Source: JBBQXK01 sp038251625
GTDB taxonomy: Bacteria; Pseudomonadota; Alphaproteobacteria; Rhodobacterales; Rhodobacteraceae
DNA: 16,313 nucleotides
NCBI GenBank assembly: GCA_038251625.1
Contig: JBBSBE010000088.1
Span: 1-16,313, forward strand
Reading direction: 5' to 3'
In this document: in pieces, positions 7,509 to 14,569 of the stretch
Layout of the letters: every line of letters starts with the position of its first letter
Numbering within the stretch: the first letter of the stretch is position 1
The notes under the pieces: model-generated
Databases searched by the model: none
What the model saw: the letters and a program-made list of their open reading frames with translations, nothing else
Told to the model about the DNA's origin: nothing
Translations under genes and position numbers: made by a program

Positions 7509-8267
7509 ATGTTTCGCGGCATCATCGTGGCCTCTGCCCTGGCGGTTGCCCTCGCAACACCCGCATCTGCCGAAAACGTGGTGGTCTTTGCCGCCGCATC
7601 CATGAAGAATGCGCTGGACGCAGTTGCTGCCGATTTCGAGGCCTCTACCGGCAATACGGTCGCGATCAGCTATGCAGGGTCGAACGCGCTGGCCAAGCAG
7701 ATCATCGAAGGCGCCCCCGCAGACATCTTCATCTCGGCCGCCGTCAACTGGATGGATGAGGTGGAGAAAGCTGGTCTGCTGATCTATGGCACGCGCAAGA
7801 ACATTTTCGGCAACACGCTGGTGCTGATCGCGCATGGGAAGGACGCCGCACCCGTCGAGATCGGCCCGGGCTTTGATCTGGCCGGGCTTTTGGGTGATGG
7901 CAAGCTCTCGATGGCGATGGTCGATGCCGTGCCTGCGGGCCAGTATGGCAAGGCGTCGCTTCAGGCGCTGGGAGTGTGGAGCGCAGTCGAACCTATGGTT
8001 GCACAGTCCGAGAACGTACGCGCGGCCCTGACGTTGGTTTCAAGGGGCGAGGCGCCCTACGGCATTGTCTATGCAACCGATGCCGTCGCCGCAGACAATG
8101 TTACTGTGGTTGGCGTTTTTCCCGCTGAAAGCCACAAACCCATCGTCTATCCGGGCGCGCTTTTGAAAGGGGCATCGGAGCCGGCGGACACGGCGTTTTT
8201 CGATGCGATCACGTCGGACAGTGGTGCCGCACGATTTGTCGAGCAGGGATTCGCAATCCTGAAATGA
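7509..8267 (+). CDS. modA: Periplasmic molybdate-binding protein ModA
   Basis: A 252-residue ABC-type oxyanion-binding protein. A signal peptide covers residues 1-21 (cleavage after ATPASA), giving mature ENVVVFAAAS. Ligand-loop features of the ModA family are visible: the serine in FAAASMKNA, the serine in YAGSNALAKQI, the segment ADIFISAAVNWMD, RKNIFGNTLVLI, and VPAGQYGKASL followed by ENVRAALTLVSRGEAPYGIVYATDA with the tyrosine of the last loop. A GGAG ribosome site lies 6 bases before the ATG. In normal operons modA is followed by modB (permease) and modC (ATPase); here the next gene is on the opposite strand, so the transporter core is missing from this locus. Tungstate or molybdate specificity is not resolved. 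It follows the ModE-like gene. Confidence 0.92.
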   Translation: MFRGIIVASALAVALATPASAENVVVFAAASMKNALDAVAADFEASTGNTVAISYAGSNALAKQIIEGAPADIFISAAVNWMDEVEKAGLLIYGTRKNIFGNTLVLIAHGKDAAPVEIGPGFDLAGLLGDGKLSMAMVDAVPAGQYGKASLQALGVWSAVEPMVAQSENVRAALTLVSRGEAPYGIVYATDAVAADNVTVVGVFPAESHKPIVYPGALLKGASEPADTAFFDAITSDSGAARFVEQGFAILK

Positions 8268-8305
8268 ACCGACTGCGCAGAGCGTGTCAGAGACCGAAGT
8301 ACCTG

Positions 8306-8327
8306 TGGGGCACCAAGCGTCGCCCCA
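8306..8327. terminator. Possible bidirectional stem-loop between convergent genes
   Basis: TGGGGC (8306-8311) pairs with GCCCCA (8322-8327) around a 10-base loop, midway in the 107-bp gap between the convergent ends of modA and the aldolase gene. The site suits a shared terminator, but neither strand has a U-tract after the stem and the stem is short. Confidence 0.3.
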
Positions 8328-8374
8328 TCCTATGATCATGGTTTGCGTTCGCCGCAAGGAGGCAGCTTTCCCGC

Positions 8375-9166
8375 CTATTCCTGCGATGGCACGCCCAGCG
8401 CCTGCGTCCACTGGTCAAAACTATGGGCGATCAGGATCTTGTCGGACCCGATGACGAAGGTACGAACTCCAAGCGCACGGTAATCTGCAATGAGCATCCG
8501 GCATTCCTCGGGGTCGGGCGAGAAGACAGGCATCATGACCGGATGGCCCGCATCCAAAGCGCGCGAAATCATGTCTGTGACGGCGCGCTGCACGGCAGGC
8601 GCGCGCCAATCCCCCTCCAGCCCCATCGAGACCGACAGATCGAAAGGCCCGAACATCAGGGCCGTCAATTCGCGCACCGCCACGATCTCGGCAATCGCCT
8701 CATAGCCTTCGCGTGTCTCGACAAGGCCGATGGCGCCGGTGCGTCCCTCTTCTGCAGCCACGTAATCCTTCCAGTTGCGGATGAAATGACCACCCGAACG
8801 GCAACAGGGGCATGCCCCTCGCAACCCGCTGGGGCCAAACCGGGTTGCCAGAACGGCCTGGCGCGCCCCATCGGCGGATGCGAGGTTCGGCACCACGACG
8901 TGGCGGATACCCGCATCGAGCGCCTTCATGATCAACACCGGGTCATTCCTTGGTACCCGAACAGCGCTCGCGATCCCCACGGCATCGCATGCGCGCGACA
9001 GGTTTTCGGCTGTTTCCATGCCGAAATGACCGTGCTCACAATCGATGATGGTGAACTGGAAGCCATTCAACCCGATGATGTCGACCAGTTCCGGCGCTGC
9101 GATCTGCGTCCAGGTTCCAAGCGCCGTTTCGCCGGAGGCAAGAAGGTCCTTCAGATTTCGTATCAT
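8375..9166 (-). CDS. HpcH/HpaI-family class II aldolase
   Basis: A 263-residue metal-dependent aldolase that cleaves (or forms) 4-hydroxy-2-keto acids, typically releasing pyruvate and an aldehyde. HpaI active-site positions are all seen: H45 in IDCEHGHFGM, R70 in AVRVPRNDP, metal ligand E150 in GLVETREGY and metal ligand D176 in FGPFDLSVSMG. The start is placed at 9166 because it overlaps the RidA-family stop as ATGA and the protein then begins MIRNLKDLLASGE, typical of the family; an upstream ATG ten codons earlier would lie deep in the neighbour. One oddity is the Cys-rich stretch GACPCCRSGG at about 117-126, in a region where relatives have R-G-x-x, close to the active-site loop. It is the last gene of the catabolic operon. 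The specific substrate is unknown; macrophomate synthase-like or garosamine-type relatives cannot be excluded. Confidence 0.9.
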   Translation of the reverse strand: MIRNLKDLLASGETALGTWTQIAAPELVDIIGLNGFQFTIIDCEHGHFGMETAENLSRACDAVGIASAVRVPRNDPVLIMKALDAGIRHVVVPNLASADGARQAVLATRFGPSGLRGACPCCRSGGHFIRNWKDYVAAEEGRTGAIGLVETREGYEAIAEIVAVRELTALMFGPFDLSVSMGLEGDWRAPAVQRAVTDMISRALDAGHPVMMPVFSPDPEECRMLIADYRALGVRTFVIGSDKILIAHSFDQWTQALGVPSQE

Positions 9167-9570
9167 GGGCTTACCGTGTTCAGGATCGCCGTGCATTTGA
9201 TTTCGACAAGGATGCCGGGCATCGAGAATCCCTTGACCGCAAAGCCTGTCCAGGTGGGATAGCGGTTGGTGAAAAAGCGATCCTTCACGGCCATGAAGAG
9301 CGCAAGATCGGCCATGGAATCCGTGAACCAGGTTTCCAGTTCGACCACATCATCGAAGGTTGCGTCGCAGGCGTGCAGAACCTTTCCGACATTTTCGAAC
9401 GCCTGAACGAATTGTGCCTCGGCTCCGTGGACGACATTCAGACCTGGATCTCGACCGACCTGCCCCGAGATGTAAAGGGTATCACCGACTAGGATGCCTG
9501 GGGCGTAGTGGAATTTATCGTACACTGCCTCAAGCCCCGGCGGGATGATGACCTTGCGCTCAACGGACAT
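9163..9570 (-). CDS. RidA/YjgF/YER057c-family protein lacking the canonical arginine
   Basis: A 135-residue chorismate-mutase-like-fold protein of the Rid family; in RidA itself these trimers hydrolyse enamine/imine intermediates. The family core is visible in APGILVGDTLYISGQVGRDP (24-43), the segment QAFENVGKVLHACDATFDDVV (56-76) and the C-terminal GILVEIKCTAI. The position that carries the catalytic arginine in archetypal RidA (ARLP) aligns with S116 in GFSMPG, so enamine deaminase activity is doubtful and it belongs to another Rid subgroup. The start at 9570 is preferred over one nine codons upstream because the RidA-like sequence begins there and AGAGG lies about 6 bases before it; it overlaps the end of the E1 gene by 11 bp. 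Its stop overlaps the aldolase start. In catabolic operons such Rid proteins often accompany reactive keto or enol intermediates. Confidence 0.86.
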   Translation of the reverse strand: MSVERKVIIPPGLEAVYDKFHYAPGILVGDTLYISGQVGRDPGLNVVHGAEAQFVQAFENVGKVLHACDATFDDVVELETWFTDSMADLALFMAVKDRFFTNRYPTWTGFAVKGFSMPGILVEIKCTAILNTVSP

Positions 9571-11623
9571 AGCAAACCTCTTTGATAGCCTGGGCAATTG
9601 TGGCGGCGGACGGCATGTATTCCCGTTCCAGCCGGTCGTTGTAAGGTACTGGCATCATCGGCGCGCCGACGCGCCGCACCGGGGCGTCGAGCCAGTCGAA
9701 AGCCTGCTCCATGATCTGGGCTGCGATTTCGCCGCCGAACCCGCCAAAGGTGACGGCCTCATGCACCACGACCGCACGATTGGTCTTGCGGATGCTGGCG
9801 ACGACAGTTTCGATGTCGAAGGGGCTGATTGTTCGTGGGTCGATGATCTCGACAGATATCCCATCCCTTTCAAGCCGCCCTGCGGCCTGCACGGCGCGGT
9901 CGACCATCGCGAGTGTGGCAATCACCGTCACGTCGCAGCCTTCCCGAACGATCCGCGCACGCCCCGGGGCAATGGCATAGTCAGCCTCGGGCACCGCTTC
10001 TTCGCCGCCCAGATACAGCAGTTTGTGTTCAAGAAAGACCACCGGGTTGTCGGACCGGATCGCTGCAGCCATCAACCCCTTGGCATCATAGGCACTTGAG
10101 GGGGCATAAACCTCTAGCCCCGGAACGTGGGCGAACCACGCCTCCAGTGATTGGCAATGCTGAGCAGCAAGCCGGATGCCAGCCCCTTGCGGGCCGCGAA
10201 AGACGACCGGCACCCGCGCGGCTCCGCCAAGCATGAAACGCGCCTTGGCGGCCTGGTTGACGATGGCGTCCATCATGTGGGTGACGAAATCGAAAAGCTG
10301 GATCTCCACCACCGGGCGCAAGCCGGACAATGCTGCGCCGACCGCCGCACCGCCGATCACGCCTTCTGAAATGGGCGTGTCGCGTACCCGTTCTGCGCCG
10401 AACCGATCCCGAAGGCCGGGAGTCAGGCCAAAGATCCCACCGATCTGGCCGATATCCTCGCCAATCATGATCACGCGTTCGTCGCGCGCCATTTCCTGAT
10501 GGAAGGCCTCGTTGATTGCCTGTCTGTAGGTGATGCGCCGGTTGCCCGCCGGCGGTTCCCGCGATGCAAGCACGGTCGGCGGCGCAAGGACCTTGGTCAT
10601 GGCGCTGGCAAAGTCCGGCTCTGTGGCCGTCTCGGCTGCGACGATGGCCCGCTCGATCTCGGTTTCGATTTCAGCCTGAAGCGCGGCAAGATCGGCTTCG
10701 CCGATGCCACCCGCCGCAACGGTGCTTGCACGCAGGCGGACCAGCGGATCGGCGTCGCGCCATGTCCGTTCTTCCTTTGTTGAGCGGTAGGCAGGCAGGT
10801 TCGCCCGCATCGAGTGATCATCCCAGCGGTAGGTCATCGCCTCGATCAGGCTCGGCCCGTCGCCCGCCCGCGCCCGCAGCGCCGCCCGTTCGACCGCTTG
10901 GAACACGGCACCCACATCGTTGCCATCCACAACAACCGCCGGGATCCCATAGCCTGCACCACGCGCAGCAACCCCCGAGCCAGCGGTTACGTCGGCGCTG
11001 CGCGTTGACAGGCCATACTGATTGTTCTCGCAGAAAAAGATCAGCGGCAGGTGCCACACGCCCGCAAGGTTCATCGCCTCGTGAAAGATGCCTTCATTGG
11101 CCGCCCCGTCACCGAAGAAAGCGATGCCCACGTTGCCGGTCTTGCCGATCATCTCGGCCAGGGCCGCACCGCATCCAAGCCCCATCCCGGCCCCGACAAT
11201 GCCGTTTGCACCCAGAATACGCCGCCCCAGATCTGCAATATGCATCGATCCGCCCAGACCACCACAAGACCCGCTTTCACGGCCCAGCAGTTCGGCGAAC
11301 ATCGCCGTGATGTCGGCCCCACGCGCGATAGTGTGGCCATGCCCGCGATGATGGGTCAGCAGAAAATCATCTGGCCCAAGTGCGCGGCAGGCACCCACCG
11401 CTATCGCCTCTTGACCGACCGAGGAATGCGCGGTCCCCTTGATCCGCCCGTCAAGGAACAATTCCTTGGCGCGGACCTCGAATCTGCGGATCAGCATCAT
11501 CTGCCGCAGCATGGCGAGCAGATCCTCGGGTGAGAATGTGTTGGGAACAACGAGCGGGGCAGGCGCCACTTTGACCGCATTGGTCTGGGCTGTGCTTTTC
11601 CGCGCTGGTCCTGTCATGGCCAT
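9560..11623 (-). CDS. Fused alpha-beta E1 component of a 2-oxo acid (or acetoin) dehydrogenase
   Basis: A 687-residue thiamine-diphosphate enzyme in which both E1 subunits are joined. The alpha half (about 30-350) carries HRGHGH (92-97), GGSMH (124-128) and the cofactor motif GDG...NN (GDGAANEG at 171-178, ENN at 199-201). The beta half (about 362-687) carries IGEDIG (387-392), the catalytic glutamate E420 in DTPISEGVIGG, and GPQGAG with H489. The junction is a charged, helical linker around 310-345 followed by a Pro-rich stretch. Relatives decarboxylate branched-chain 2-oxo acids, pyruvate or acetoin and pass the acyl group to a lipoyl E2. No E2, E3 or lipoyl domain is encoded in the window, so it must use partners from elsewhere or work without them. 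The start is 3 bases after the TRAP large permease stop, with a GGATAGGGG stretch directly before the ATG; a second ATG two codons later is equally possible. Confidence 0.92.
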   Translation of the reverse strand: MAMTGPARKSTAQTNAVKVAPAPLVVPNTFSPEDLLAMLRQMMLIRRFEVRAKELFLDGRIKGTAHSSVGQEAIAVGACRALGPDDFLLTHHRGHGHTIARGADITAMFAELLGRESGSCGGLGGSMHIADLGRRILGANGIVGAGMGLGCGAALAEMIGKTGNVGIAFFGDGAANEGIFHEAMNLAGVWHLPLIFFCENNQYGLSTRSADVTAGSGVAARGAGYGIPAVVVDGNDVGAVFQAVERAALRARAGDGPSLIEAMTYRWDDHSMRANLPAYRSTKEERTWRDADPLVRLRASTVAAGGIGEADLAALQAEIETEIERAIVAAETATEPDFASAMTKVLAPPTVLASREPPAGNRRITYRQAINEAFHQEMARDERVIMIGEDIGQIGGIFGLTPGLRDRFGAERVRDTPISEGVIGGAAVGAALSGLRPVVEIQLFDFVTHMMDAIVNQAAKARFMLGGAARVPVVFRGPQGAGIRLAAQHCQSLEAWFAHVPGLEVYAPSSAYDAKGLMAAAIRSDNPVVFLEHKLLYLGGEEAVPEADYAIAPGRARIVREGCDVTVIATLAMVDRAVQAAGRLERDGISVEIIDPRTISPFDIETVVASIRKTNRAVVVHEAVTFGGFGGEIAAQIMEQAFDWLDAPVRRVGAPMMPVPYNDRLEREYMPSAATIAQAIKEVCYVR

Positions 11624-11626
11624 CCC

Positions 11627-12943
11627 CTATCCGTACACCAGCCGAGGAAGCCAAAGCGCCAGATCGGGAAACGCGATCACAAGCGCCAGACCGATAAGTT
11701 GCAGACCGATGAACGGCCATTGGGCCGCAAAGATTTCCTGCAACGTCACGCCCGCAGGGGCGGCGCCGCGCAGATAGAAACACGCCGGGCCGAAAGGCGG
11801 TGTCAGGTAGGCTATCTGCATCGACAAGTTGAAGACGATGCCGAACCAGACCGGATCGTAGCCAAAGGCCGTCAGTGTCGGGATGAAAATCGGCATCGTC
11901 AGGAACAGGATGCCGATCCAATCGATGAACATGCCAAGAACAAGAAACACCGCGACCATCGTCAGCAAGACGACCGCCGGACTGTCGGACACCCCGGCCA
12001 GCGCATCACGGGCAAAGGCGATGCCGCCCAGCACGTTGTAGATCCCAATCAACGCGTTGGTGCCGAACACCAGCCAGAACACCATACCGCACGTCCGCAG
12101 CGATTGCAGAAGCGATTCCGCCAGCAACTTCCAGGTAAATTCGTTGCGCAGGCTGGCTGACAGCAGGGCGCCGACAACGCCCACCGCCGCAGACTCGGTG
12201 ATCGACGCCAGACCAAGGTAAATCGACATCAGCACCGCGCTCGCAACAAGTACGGGCAGCACCACGCCACGCAACAGCGCCAGCTTTTCGTGCAGCGGCA
12301 TGGCCAGATCTTCGGCCGAAACTGGCGGGCCGAGCTTCGGATTCAGCGCACAACGAATGCCGATGTAAAGGATGTAAAGCGCCGCCAGCATCAATCCCGG
12401 CAGCAATGTCGCCAGAAATAGTTGAGAGATCGAGACCTGCGCCGTGATCCCGTAGAAGATCAGGATGATCGACGGCGGGATCATCGTTCCCAGCGACCCG
12501 CCCGAGGTGATGCAGCCGATGGCGAGCTTGCGTTCATAGCCGAGGTTCAGCATCTGCGGTAGTGCGATCAGGCCCAAGAGCACGATCTCGCCGCCGATCA
12601 CCCCGGTTGTGGCCCCCAGAAGCACGCCCACGCAGGTTGTGATCATCGCAAGGCCGCCGGGCACGCGCCCTGCCCAGACGTGGAACGCACGATAGAGATC
12701 GCGCGCAATACCGGAACGTTCGAGGATCGAGGCCATCAGCACGAACATCGGCACCGCAACCAGTTCGAATGAGCCCAGAAAATCTGCCGTCCGGCTGCCA
12801 ATGATGAAAAGGCCACCTGTGCCGAATTGCGTCAGCGCCAGCACCACAGCGACGGAGCCTGTGGTAAAGGCCAGCGGAACGCCCAGGACCAGAAGGATGA
12901 CCATCGAGGACAGAATAAGCCCGGTCAGAGAGGCAATATCCAT
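11627..12943 (-). CDS. dctM: TRAP transporter large permease, DctM type
   Basis: A 438-residue inner-membrane protein, the sodium-coupled channel subunit of a tripartite ATP-independent periplasmic transporter. Family features are visible: about 12 hydrophobic segments, ELVAVPMFVLMASILERSGIA (60-80), GGEIVLLGLIALPQM, the conserved SGGSLGTMIPPSIILIFYG, ITESAAVGVVGALL in the middle, and MFIDWIGILFLTMPIF followed by LTPPFGPACFYLRG near the end. The ATG is immediately after the stop of the small permease gene, so the two are translationally linked. It works with the DctQ-like and DctP-like proteins encoded upstream. Substrate is set by the binding protein, not by this subunit. Confidence 0.95.
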   Translation of the reverse strand: MDIASLTGLILSSMVILLVLGVPLAFTTGSVAVVLALTQFGTGGLFIIGSRTADFLGSFELVAVPMFVLMASILERSGIARDLYRAFHVWAGRVPGGLAMITTCVGVLLGATTGVIGGEIVLLGLIALPQMLNLGYERKLAIGCITSGGSLGTMIPPSIILIFYGITAQVSISQLFLATLLPGLMLAALYILYIGIRCALNPKLGPPVSAEDLAMPLHEKLALLRGVVLPVLVASAVLMSIYLGLASITESAAVGVVGALLSASLRNEFTWKLLAESLLQSLRTCGMVFWLVFGTNALIGIYNVLGGIAFARDALAGVSDSPAVVLLTMVAVFLVLGMFIDWIGILFLTMPIFIPTLTAFGYDPVWFGIVFNLSMQIAYLTPPFGPACFYLRGAAPAGVTLQEIFAAQWPFIGLQLIGLALVIAFPDLALWLPRLVYG

Positions 12944-13447
12944 CTAGCGCCGAACCCCGCGCAGCAGATCGATCGCTCGCATGATGACGACAGCAAGGAA
13001 GAGAACTGCGCCCAGAAACAGCGCAAATTTCACCAAACCGGGCGCGGGCGTGTTCCAGGTGTTGCCTGACCGCTCTGGCATCCATGTGCCATCGTGCGCG
13101 AAACGGAAAAGCGACCGTTCCGACATCGCCCCGGCAGCCCAGGCCATCCCGGAAAGGTAAACCGCACCCGCCGCATAGCCCAGAAGATCAAGCCTCCCGC
13201 GCCATCGCGGGCCTACCCGACCAAGCATCACGTCGACGCGCATATGCCCGTCTTCAACCATGCAGAACGCGCCCCCGGCGACAAAGGCGAAGGCGGCCAG
13301 CAGGCCTGCAATGTCATGCGCCCAGAAGGTTGGGGCGCCAAAGACGTAGCGCGCCACAACCTCGTAAACCATGATCAGCGCGATCAGCAGAAAGCCCCAC
13401 GACAGAAACTTTCCCACTCTGATGGCAACACGTTCGACACGACGCAT
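12944..13447 (-). CDS. dctQ: TRAP transporter small permease, DctQ type
   Basis: A 167-residue membrane protein with four hydrophobic segments (about 14-35, 45-63, 88-108, 135-158). It shows DctQ family marks: MVYEVVARYVFGAPTFWAHDIAG (26-48), a conserved GHMRVDVM after the second segment, and a basic C-terminal tail. The loop between segments three and four is somewhat long (SERSLFRFAHDG...PGLVK). It couples the large permease to the binding protein. Its ribosome site is weak, and the 57-bp gap to the dctP stop carries a strong stem-loop, which fits lower expression of the permeases than of the binding protein. Confidence 0.92.
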   Translation of the reverse strand: MRRVERVAIRVGKFLSWGFLLIALIMVYEVVARYVFGAPTFWAHDIAGLLAAFAFVAGGAFCMVEDGHMRVDVMLGRVGPRWRGRLDLLGYAAGAVYLSGMAWAAGAMSERSLFRFAHDGTWMPERSGNTWNTPAPGLVKFALFLGAVLFLAVVIMRAIDLLRGVRR

Positions 13448-13469
13448 GACGGTGGATCCAGGGTAAGTG

Positions 13470-13498
13470 GGACGGACGGCAGACAGCGCCGTCCGTCC
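13470..13498 (-). promoter_or_regulatory. Strong intercistronic stem-loop between dctP and dctQ
   Basis: GGACGGACGGC and its exact complement GCCGTCCGTCC pair over 11 bp with a 7-base loop, starting 7 bases after the dctP stop on the transcribed strand. No U-tract follows, so it is more likely an mRNA 3'-end stabiliser or partial attenuator than a full terminator. Such elements between binding-protein and permease genes commonly keep the binding protein in excess. Confidence 0.75.
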
Positions 13499-13504
13499 TG
13501 TTCG

Positions 13505-14518
13505 TCATTCAAGTCCCAGTGTGCCGACGAACGCGTTCAGGCTTGCCACGATCTCAGCCGCGTCGGGTGCCTTTGCGCCCCAATCGCTCCAGACCTGCAG
13601 GGTGATGTCGCGGAACTTCTTCTGATCGTCGGCGCCGAATTCGATCAGCGTTACGCCCTCGGCCTGAACCTTCTCGGCCGCCGCCTGATCCTGTGCGATC
13701 AGCGTCATGCGCAGGTCATCCGACATGGTGGAACAGGCTGACGTGAACTTTGTCTTTGCGTCCTCGGACAGCGCGTCCCATTTCGCCTGAGAGACCGAGA
13801 TGCTGGTGGTGGCCATCGAATGCCGCGCGAGGACCGAGAATTTGGCCTGGCCGTACATGCCGAGCGCATCGTTCAGCGCAATGTTGGCAAGGTCGATCGC
13901 GTCGAGGACGCCGGTTTCCATAGCGGTCACCGAATCCGGAACGCTCATCGTTACCAGCGATGCGCCCGCCTTCGTCAGCAGGTCCGACGCCAGACCACCC
14001 GGCGCCCGCATTTTCAATCCCTTCAGATCATCGATAGTCGTGATCGCAACCTTCGAGGGGATCTGTTCGACTGGCCAATACACATTGCAAACATAGTGCA
14101 GGGCATACTTGTCATAAACCTTGGCCGCCAGCGCGTCGCCACCGCCTTCCGTGAACCAGCGATTGCGGGTGTCTGGATCGGGGAAAGCAGCCAGCGTATC
14201 GCCCAAAACGCCCATCGCGGGGTCCTTGCCGGCAAAGTAGCTTGGGGCGGTATACTGACCGTCGAGCACACCGGCCTCGATCGCGCCCAACGTTTCCGTC
14301 ACGCCAACAACTGCGCCGCCGGGCAGCACACTGATATCCACCTCGCCGTTGGTTGCGGCCTTGAGGTCGGCAGCCAGTTTTTCGAACGCAATGGTCGTGG
14401 GCGCAGTAGCGCCCAGAAAGGTCTGCATCTTCAGCGTTTCCGCAGATGCAAGCCCGGTGGTGATCGCAAGCCCGCCAAGGGCCGCAAGGGCCCCGATCAG
14501 GGAACTGACAGTCTTCAT
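13505..14518 (-). CDS. dctP: TRAP transporter periplasmic solute-binding protein, DctP type
   Basis: A 337-residue periplasmic binding protein that captures the substrate for the TRAP permease. The N-terminus MKTVSSLIGALAALGGLAIT...LASA is a signal peptide with likely cleavage after residue 26. The start at 14518 is chosen over an ATG 14 codons upstream because it begins the signal peptide and follows a strong GGAGGAAA ribosome site. The hallmark carboxylate-binding arginine of DctP proteins is present as R171 in LKMRAPGG, so the ligand is probably an organic acid. The pocket contains several aromatic residues nearby (YVCNVYWP at 142-149), which agrees with other DctP proteins for 2-oxo acids or longer acids, but the exact ligand cannot be read. 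A segment AAEKVQAEGVTLIEF near 280-294 is standard for the family. Confidence 0.95.
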   Translation of the reverse strand: MKTVSSLIGALAALGGLAITTGLASAETLKMQTFLGATAPTTIAFEKLAADLKAATNGEVDISVLPGGAVVGVTETLGAIEAGVLDGQYTAPSYFAGKDPAMGVLGDTLAAFPDPDTRNRWFTEGGGDALAAKVYDKYALHYVCNVYWPVEQIPSKVAITTIDDLKGLKMRAPGGLASDLLTKAGASLVTMSVPDSVTAMETGVLDAIDLANIALNDALGMYGQAKFSVLARHSMATTSISVSQAKWDALSEDAKTKFTSACSTMSDDLRMTLIAQDQAAAEKVQAEGVTLIEFGADDQKKFRDITLQVWSDWGAKAPDAAEIVASLNAFVGTLGLE

Positions 14519-14537
14519 TGTGTTTCCTCCCGATGCG

Positions 14538-14552
14538 CGGGCGTTTTGCCCG
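14538..14552 (-). promoter_or_regulatory. Small hairpin in the leader of dctP
   Basis: CGGGC and GCCCG pair over 5 bp with a 5-base AAAAC loop, in the 51-bp gap between the BKACE gene and dctP, upstream of the dctP ribosome site. It may mark an RNA processing point that separates the first gene from the transporter genes. The stem is short, so support is weak. Confidence 0.3.
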
Positions 14553-14569
14553 TCCTTCAACGACCCGGT

